64,000 bases of DNA from NCBI GenBank assembly GCA_015056495.1, contig SVGC01000010.1, positions 1 through 64,000 on the forward strand, read 5' to 3'. The translations under genes were made by a program, and so were the position numbers. Below the pieces are notes generated by a model. It did no database searches. It had not been told where the DNA came from and saw only the letters and a list, made by a program, of their open reading frames with translations. Below, one piece after another: positions 58,864 through 64,000 of this stretch. Positions within the stretch are counted from its first letter, which is position 1. Every line of letters starts with the position of its first letter. This DNA is from Butyrivibrio sp. (lineage in GTDB: Bacteria; Bacillota; Clostridia; Lachnospirales; Lachnospiraceae).

Positions 58864-58915
58864 GCTCAAGGACTAAGGAGTGCGGAAGATTATTTAACCA
58901 AATGGAGGTAATATC

Positions 58916-59659
58916 ATGAGCGTTGTATCAATGAAACAGTTACTTGAAGCAGGTGTTCATTTTGGACATCAGACAAGAAGATGGAACCCTAAAATGGCTC
59001 CTTACATCTTCACAGAGAGAAACGGAATCCACATCATCGATCTTCAGAAGTCAGTTGTAAAGGTTGATGAGGCTTATAAGGCAGTTTTCGAAATTGCTGA
59101 GCAGGGTGGAACAATCCTTTTCGTTGGAACAAAGAAGCAGGCACAGGATGCTGTTAAGTCAGAAGCTGAGAGATGTGGTATGTACTACATCAACGAGAGA
59201 TGGCTTGGTGGTATGCTCACAAACTTCAGAACAATCCAGACAAGAATCGAAAGAATGAAGAAGATCGAGAAGATGCAGGAAGATGGTACTTTCGATGTAC
59301 TTCCTAAGAAGGAAGTTGCAGTTCTTAAGAAGGAACTTGAGAAACTTCAGAAGAACCTTGGCGGTATCAGAGACATGAAGAGAATTCCTGATGCTATCTT
59401 CGTAGTAGATCCTAAGAAGGAAAGAATCTGCGTACAGGAAGCTCACACTCTTGGAATCACATTAGTTGGTATCGGTGATACAAACTGCGATCCAGAAGAG
59501 CTTGATTATATCATTCCTGGTAACGATGACGCTATCAGAGCCGTAAAGCTTATCGTTGGTAAGATGGCTGACGCTGTTATCGAAGCTAATCAGGGTGCTG
59601 AGAACGAAGTTGCTGCAGAGTCTGCAGAAGCTGATGTTGAGACAGCAGAAGAGAACTAA
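58916..59659 (+). CDS. rpsB: 30S ribosomal protein S2
   Basis: A 247-residue ribosomal protein. It starts [20 protein letters not shown]-like ([19 protein letters not shown]), followed by [20 protein letters not shown], the [18 protein letters not shown] block and [20 protein letters not shown]. It binds the small-subunit head near S1. The last 20 residues are acidic. It is followed by tsf, the common order. Expression is expected to be high: codon use is plainer and AAG/GTT-rich than in the accessory genes. Confidence 0.98.
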   Translation: MSVVSMKQLLEAGVHFGHQTRRWNPKMAPYIFTERNGIHIIDLQKSVVKVDEAYKAVFEIAEQGGTILFVGTKKQAQDAVKSEAERCGMYYINERWLGGMLTNFRTIQTRIERMKKIEKMQEDGTFDVLPKKEVAVLKKELEKLQKNLGGIRDMKRIPDAIFVVDPKKERICVQEAHTLGITLVGIGDTNCDPEELDYIIPGNDDAIRAVKLIVGKMADAVIEANQGAENEVAAESAEADVETAEEN

Positions 59660-59676
59660 TTTATTATGAATTCATT

Positions 59677-59706
59677 GTTCAGGGTGACCTTTCGGGTACC
59701 CTGAAC
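59677..59706 (+). terminator. Hairpin between rpsB and tsf
   Basis: GTTCAGGGT-G-ACC pairs with GGT-ACCCTGAAC (one bulged base), then GTTCTTTT follows. The T-run is short, so it may only reduce read-through into tsf (attenuator). Confidence 0.6.
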
Positions 59707-59741
59707 GTTCTTTTAAATTAAATATACGGAGGATTATTACA

Positions 59742-60692
59742 ATGGCAGTTACAGCAGCAATGGTAAAAGAATTACGTGAGTCAACTGGCGCTGGTATGAT
59801 GGAGTGCAAAAAGGCTCTTACAGAAACAAACGGTGATATGGATGCAGCCGTAGAATATCTTAGAAAGAATGGTCAGGCTAAGGCTGAGAAGAAGGCTAGC
59901 AGAATCGCAGCTGAAGGTCTTACAACAGTAGCAGTTAAGGATGACAAGACAGCTGCAGTTGTAGAAGTTAACTCAGAGACAGACTTCGTTGCTAAGAACG
60001 AAAAGTTCCAGACATTCGTTAACGCTGTTGCTAAGCAGGCTGTTGAATCAGATTCAACTGATCTTGAAAGCTTTATGGCTGAGAAATGGCATGAGAACCC
60101 AGCTATCACAGTTCAGGATGCTCTTGTTGAGATCACAGCTGTTATCAGCGAAAAGCTCAGCATCAGACGTTTCCAGAAGGTTACAGCTGCTAACGGTATC
60201 GTAGTTCCTTATGTACACGGCGAAGGCAGAATCTCAGTTCTTGTTGAAGCTGATACAGATGTTGTTAACGACGAGATCAAGGACGCTGTCAAGAACGTAG
60301 CTATGCAGGTTGCAGCTCTTTCACCAAAGTATGTTGGTATGGAAAACGTTTCAGAAGAGTTCAAGAACCATGAGAAGGAAATCCTTCTTGCACAGGCTAT
60401 GAAGGAAAATGAAGAGCTTCCAGAAAACAAGAGAAAGCCACAGCAGATCATTGAGAAGATGCTTATTGGTCGTCTTAACAAAGAGCTTAAGGAAATCTGC
60501 TTAAATGAGCAGGTATACGTTAAGGCTGAAGATGGAAAGCAGACAGTTGGACAGTACATCGAGCAGGTTGCTAAGGCAAACGGCGCTAACCTTAAGATCA
60601 AGAACTTTGTTCGTTTTGAGACAGGTGAAGGTATCGAGAAGAAGAACGAGAACTTTGCTGAAGAAGTTATGGCTCAGGCTGGTCTTAAATAA
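59742..60692 (+). CDS. tsf: Elongation factor Ts
   Basis: A 316-residue protein that exchanges GDP for GTP on EF-Tu. The TDVGMV-type motif region is seen as VKELRESTGAGMMECKKALT, followed by GDMDAAVEYLRKNG and VNSETDFVAKNEKFQTFV. The C-terminal core has KLSIRRFQK and a second dimer-like subdomain. The length is normal. ACGGAGGATTATTACA is the ribosome site. A strong terminator follows at 60707. Confidence 0.98.
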   Translation: MAVTAAMVKELRESTGAGMMECKKALTETNGDMDAAVEYLRKNGQAKAEKKASRIAAEGLTTVAVKDDKTAAVVEVNSETDFVAKNEKFQTFVNAVAKQAVESDSTDLESFMAEKWHENPAITVQDALVEITAVISEKLSIRRFQKVTAANGIVVPYVHGEGRISVLVEADTDVVNDEIKDAVKNVAMQVAALSPKYVGMENVSEEFKNHEKEILLAQAMKENEELPENKRKPQQIIEKMLIGRLNKELKEICLNEQVYVKAEDGKQTVGQYIEQVAKANGANLKIKNFVRFETGEGIEKKNENFAEEVMAQAGLK

Positions 60693-60706
60693 TAATTGTA
60701 ATTGTT

Positions 60707-60737
60707 ATGCCGCCACAGTAATGTGGCGGCATTTTTT
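60707..60737 (+). terminator. Terminator after tsf
   Basis: ATGCCGCCAC pairs with GTGGCGGCAT (10 bp, perfect) around a six-base loop and ends in TTTTTT. It lies 14 bases after the tsf stop. Confidence 0.95.
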
Positions 60738-60831
60738 CATATCATAGGAATTACTTTCCTTGGATTTTAAGTATTCCAAATACACCCAAAATGTTATAGA
60801 ATATAAGGGTGTCATGTTGGTGAGGAGTTGT

Positions 60832-61656
60832 ATGGAACAAACAGTAACAATTAAGGGGACTAAATCAGGAATCATCCTGGTCTTGGATGATAAAATTCCC
60901 TTCTCGCAGCTTAAAGAGACTATTTCTGAAAAGTTTCAAAGCGCAGCTTCTTTTTTAGGAAGTGCGCAGATGGCCCTTACTGTTAAGGGTAGAGAACTGT
61001 CAGATGATGAGGAACAGGAAGTTCTTAGTATCATTAAGCTAAATACAAAAGTTGATATTGTATGTGTTCTTCTCGAAGATGCTGAGAAGGAAAAAGTATT
61101 TGCCAAGTATGTTGGTAAGAGTGATCTTGCTAAGCTTGAGCAAAAGAAGAAAGAATTGTCTCGAAAGGAAAAGGAAATCTACGAGACAAAAGCAATGGTT
61201 CAGGGCGAGCTTTTGAAGAAGGAAAAGCAGCTCCAGGATATGGAAGCACAGCTTGGAAGTGGAAATGCCAGAGTTTATAAGGGAATTCTTAGATCCGGGC
61301 AGGAAATTTCAAGTCAGCAAAATGTTGTTATCCTTGGTGATGTTAAGCCGGGTTCAAGAATATGTTCTGTAGGAAGTATTTTTGTACTGGGTAAGATGCA
61401 GGGAAGCGCATTTGCAGGTATGACTGGAGATAGAGATGCTATAGTAATGGCTCTTGAACTTAATCCTCAGCAGGTAAGGATTGCAGATCTTATTGCAATA
61501 GCTCCTGATGCTGAGAAAAAGACAGGCTTTAGATTTAGAAAGAATGTGGTAAAAGAAGAAGTAAGTGAACCTGAGGTTGCATGTATCGAGGCTGACCACA
61601 TTGTAAAGAAAGCTTATAATCAAACCTTTTTAAAGGAATATCATATAGACAGATAA
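60832..61656 (+). CDS. minC: Septum site-determining protein MinC
   Basis: A 274-residue division inhibitor. The N-terminal domain begins MEQTVTIKGTKSGIILVLDD; the C-terminal beta-helix has VYKGILRSGQEISSQQNVVI, LGDVKPGSRICSVGSIFVLG and GKMQGSAFAG, the MinD- and FtsZ-contact part. It blocks FtsZ assembly near poles. A central helix (about 115-155) is longer than in B. subtilis. A frame start at 60760 exists, but GAGGAG (60822-60827) serves the ATG at 60832 and the family start fits there. Confidence 0.92.
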   Translation: MEQTVTIKGTKSGIILVLDDKIPFSQLKETISEKFQSAASFLGSAQMALTVKGRELSDDEEQEVLSIIKLNTKVDIVCVLLEDAEKEKVFAKYVGKSDLAKLEQKKKELSRKEKEIYETKAMVQGELLKKEKQLQDMEAQLGSGNARVYKGILRSGQEISSQQNVVILGDVKPGSRICSVGSIFVLGKMQGSAFAGMTGDRDAIVMALELNPQQVRIADLIAIAPDAEKKTGFRFRKNVVKEEVSEPEVACIEADHIVKKAYNQTFLKEYHIDR

Positions 61657-61687
61657 CCCAAAATGAATAGATACGGAGGGAGATAAA

Positions 61688-62479
61688 ATGGGAGAAGTAA
61701 TAGTAGTAACATCTGGAAAGGGTGGTGTTGGTAAGACAACTACTACTGCCAATATCGGAACCGGTTTGGCTAAATTAAACAAAAAGGTTGTTCTTATCGA
61801 TACAGATATAGGTCTTCGCAATCTTGACGTAGTAATGGGTCTTGAAAATCGTATTGTTTACAACCTTGTTGATGTTGTAGAAGGCAACTGCAAGATCAAG
61901 CAGGCGCTTATTAAGGATAAGAGATATGAGAATCTCTTCCTCTTACCTGCAGCTCAGACTAAGGATAAGACAAGCGTTACTCCTGATCAGATGAAGAAAC
62001 TTGCTGAAGAACTTAAGGAAGAATACGACTATATTATCATGGATTGCCCAGCTGGTATCGAGCAGGGATTCAAGAATGCTATAGCAGGAGCTGACAGAGC
62101 TCTTATCGTAACAACTCCTGAGGTTTCAGCTGTAAGAGATGCAGACAGGATCATCGGTCTTTTAGATGCAAATGAGATCAAGACAAAGCATCTTATTGTA
62201 AACAGACTTAGACCAGATATGGTCAGCAGAGGAGATATGATGTCAGCTGATGACGTTATTGATATTCTTGCTGTTGATCTGATCGGTGTAGTACCTGATG
62301 ATGAAAATATCGTAGTAGCTACAAATAATGGTGAACCACTTGCCGGTGATAAGTCACTTGCTGGACAGGCATATATGAATATCTGCCGTCGTATCACAGG
62401 TGAGCAGGTTACTTTCCTGGATCTTGATGACAAGAAAGGATTCTTTTCAGCTATTGCAGGACTTTTCAAAAAGAAATAA
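61688..62479 (+). CDS. minD: Septum site-determining ATPase MinD
   Basis: A 263-residue ATPase. The P-loop is SGKGGVGKTTTTANIG, then LIDTDIGLRNLDVVMGLENR and YIIMDCPAGIEQGFKNAIAG. The C-terminal FFSAIAGLFKKK is the amphipathic membrane-targeting helix. ATP-bound dimers hold MinC at the membrane and are released by MinE. It stands between minC and minE with 31- and 15-base gaps. ACGGAGGGAGATAAA precedes the ATG. Confidence 0.97.
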   Translation: MGEVIVVTSGKGGVGKTTTTANIGTGLAKLNKKVVLIDTDIGLRNLDVVMGLENRIVYNLVDVVEGNCKIKQALIKDKRYENLFLLPAAQTKDKTSVTPDQMKKLAEELKEEYDYIIMDCPAGIEQGFKNAIAGADRALIVTTPEVSAVRDADRIIGLLDANEIKTKHLIVNRLRPDMVSRGDMMSADDVIDILAVDLIGVVPDDENIVVATNNGEPLAGDKSLAGQAYMNICRRITGEQVTFLDLDDKKGFFSAIAGLFKKK

Positions 62480-62494
62480 GGGGGATTTTTAGGT

Positions 62495-62770
62495 ATGAAA
62501 CTGTCAGATATTTTCAAAAAGAAATCGTCAAGTGATGTTGCCAAGGATAGACTTAAGCTTGTCCTCGTATCCGACAGAGCCAGCTGCTCCCCGGAAATAA
62601 TGGCAAAGATCAAAAACGATATTATTGAAGTATTATCCAAATATGTTGAGATTGATCAGGGCGGTATCGACATCAATATTACTCAAATGGATGCTGAAAC
62701 CAGTGATGGAAAGACTGTTCCAGCACTTTATGCAAATATTCCGATTAAGAATATTAAACATGAAGGTTAA
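62495..62770 (+). CDS. minE: Division-site topology factor MinE
   Basis: A 91-residue protein. It has KDRLKLVLVSDRASCSPEIM in the N-terminal anti-MinCD part, then IKNDIIEVLSKYVEIDQGGI in the topological-specificity part. It stimulates MinD's ATPase and confines MinC/MinD to poles. The membrane-anchoring start is MKLSDIFKKKSS. GGGGGATTTTTAGGT lies before the ATG. Complete. Confidence 0.93.
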   Translation: MKLSDIFKKKSSSDVAKDRLKLVLVSDRASCSPEIMAKIKNDIIEVLSKYVEIDQGGIDINITQMDAETSDGKTVPALYANIPIKNIKHEG

Positions 62771-62786
62771 TGATTTTAAAATTAGT

Positions 62787-62810
62787 AGCAGACCATTTAC
62801 ATGGTCTGCT
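62787..62810 (+). terminator. Hairpin between minE and the P-type ATPase gene
   Basis: AGCAGACCAT (62787-62796) pairs perfectly with ATGGTCTGCT (62801-62810) around TTAC. The following ATTGCTTTAG is only weakly U-rich, so it is a probable attenuator or processing hairpin. It ends 10 bases before the next gene's ribosome site. Confidence 0.6.
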
Positions 62811-62833
62811 ATTGCTTTAGGAGGGTATGCTAG

Positions 62834-64000
62834 ATGATAGGACTTACATCTGAAGCGGCTAAAGGGTTACTTAGAGATGGTTATGGCAATACTCAGGTTG
62901 ATAATACAGCAAAGACTACCAAAGACATTTTAAGAGAAAATATCTTTACGTATTTTAACCTTATTTTTGCGATCATGGCTGTTCTTGTGATCATTGCAGG
63001 TGATTACAGGAGTCTTACTTTTTTGCCGGTTGTCATAGCCAATGCACTTATTGGTATATATCAGGAATTACAGGCCAAAAAGGTACTGGATAATCTTGCT
63101 GTAATACATGAAGCTACCGTGACAGCTATACGAGACGGGCAGGAGACCATAGTTCCCGTTGATCAGTTGGTACTTGGAGATGTTATCGTTCTTAGAAGTG
63201 GTAATCAGATATGTGCTGATGCAGTTGTTCTGCAGGGTGAGATAGCTGTAAATGAGGCACTTCTTACAGGTGAAGCTGATGAAATAGTCAAGACTACTGA
63301 TAGTGAGCTTATGTCAGGAAGCTTTGTTGTATCAGGAGAGTGTCTTGCCCAGCTTACAAGAGTAGGAACCAATTCCTATATCTCCAAGCTGATGTTAAAG
63401 GCTAAGAAGATGCCATCCAGTGAACAGTCTGAAATGGTAAAGTCTATAAACAGATTGGTCATTGCAGCCGGTATCATCATCATTCCTATTGGTATTACTC
63501 TTTTTACCCAGAGCTATGTAATGCAGGGCAATGATTTTAAGAGCAGTGTCATATCAATGGTTGCAGCTCTTGTAGGTATGATCCCGGAAGGCTTGTATCT
63601 GCTTGTTAGTATTGCTCTTGGAGCAAGTGCTGTACGTCTTGCCATGAAGAAGATCATGCTCCATGACATGAGAAGTATTGAGACTCTTGCCAGAGTAGAT
63701 ACTCTCTGTGTTGATAAGACTGGAACTATCACTGATAACAGTATGCTTGTAGCTGACGTTGTGCCTGTGGAAGATATTCCTGTTGAGGTATATGAAGGCT
63801 ATAAGGAACTGGTTTCCAGATATATCGGAGTGCTTCCTGATGACAATATCACCATGAAGGCTCTGGAAGATTATTTTGGTGGAAGGATATCTACAGGTTG
63901 CATTTCTTTTCATTCTTTTTCATCAAAATATAAATACAGCAGTGTTCAGTTTGCGGAAGGGACATTTGTCCTTGGGGCACCTGAATTTTTGTTGGGAAAG
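62834..64000 (+). CDS. P-type cation-transporting ATPase (5' part, runs off window)
   Basis: At least 389 codons, open to the window edge. It starts MIGLTSEAAKGLLRDGYGNT, has transmembrane pairs near 38-70 and 205-260, the actuator loop LLTGEADEI (TGES/TGEA position, Glu next), the ion-site helix VGMIPEGLYLLVSIALGASA and the phosphorylation site CVDKTGTITDN with its Asp. It is an E1-E2 pump of the PacL/calcium-type group by the PEGL motif; the ion is not known. The TGES motif reads TGEA here, usual in some bacterial members. GGAGGGTATGCTAG precedes the ATG. The ATP-binding domain is cut by the window edge. Confidence 0.9.
   Translation, partial: MIGLTSEAAKGLLRDGYGNTQVDNTAKTTKDILRENIFTYFNLIFAIMAVLVIIAGDYRSLTFLPVVIANALIGIYQELQAKKVLDNLAVIHEATVTAIRDGQETIVPVDQLVLGDVIVLRSGNQICADAVVLQGEIAVNEALLTGEADEIVKTTDSELMSGSFVVSGECLAQLTRVGTNSYISKLMLKAKKMPSSEQSEMVKSINRLVIAAGIIIIPIGITLFTQSYVMQGNDFKSSVISMVAALVGMIPEGLYLLVSIALGASAVRLAMKKIMLHDMRSIETLARVDTLCVDKTGTITDNSMLVADVVPVEDIPVEVYEGYKELVSRYIGVLPDDNITMKALEDYFGGRISTGCISFHSFSSKYKYSSVQFAEGTFVLGAPEFLLGK

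Overview
The window looks like a chromosome segment of a motile, low-GC Firmicute, most likely a Lachnospiraceae member (Butyrivibrio-like is my best guess). Pointers are a CodY gene next to one very long fla/che cluster, FliY, CheC and CheD in the chemotaxis set, a FlhF/FlhG pair, an FapA/DUF342 gene behind fliA, MinCDE, and many TTG/GTG starts behind strong GGAGG ribosome sites. No rRNA, tRNA or CRISPR array is visible.

Layout: (i) 1-5160, an accessory patch: the frameshifted tail of an unknown gene, a GNAT acetyltransferase, a small membrane protein, an XRE regulator, and a divergent 108-codon gene split by a 3114-bp IS200/IS605-type element (about 1945-5058). The element is the most unusual object here. 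It encodes one 671-residue protein that joins a complete HUH/Y1 TnpA transposase to a TnpB RuvC nuclease, preceded by a ribbon-helix-helix protein and an unknown 208-residue protein. A structured non-coding tail behind tnpB is a candidate omega-RNA. Removing the element restores the host reading frame. (ii) 5161-18000, mixed metabolic and envelope genes: a foldase-like protein, a broken alpha/beta hydrolase, two FMN split-barrel proteins, a secreted esterase, a YdcF protein, a lipoprotein, a zinc-ribbon membrane protein, an aldose-epimerase-like protein, a U32-like protein, a 7TM diguanylate cyclase and a WYL regulator. Two families of palindromic repeats sit in the gaps, and several supply the stop codon of a flanking gene. 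(iii) 17974-20140, parA with a small partner gene, then codY with two CodY-box-like sites just upstream.

(iv) 20425-58644, the flagellar/chemotaxis cluster, all on the + strand: flgB-flgC-fliE-fliF-fliG-fliH-fliI-fliJ-motE-like-fliK-flgD-flg_new-flgE-flbD-motA-motB-fliL-fliM-fliY-cheY-fliO-fliP-fliQ-fliR-flhB-flhA-flhF-flhG-PilZ-cheB-cheA-cheW-cheC-cheD-(membrane protein)-fliA-fapA and three poorly known genes. It builds basal body, export gate, hook, stator and switch, then the chemotaxis core and sigma-28. It is not one uniform transcript: strong intrinsic terminators follow the motE-like gene and flgE, a promoter-like site precedes flhA, and a hairpin can mask the cheA ribosome site. A diguanylate cyclase upstream and a PilZ protein inside the cluster suggest c-di-GMP control of swimming.

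(v) 58645-64000, housekeeping genes: rpsB behind a structured leader, tsf, minC-minD-minE, and the first part of a P-type ATPase that runs off the window.
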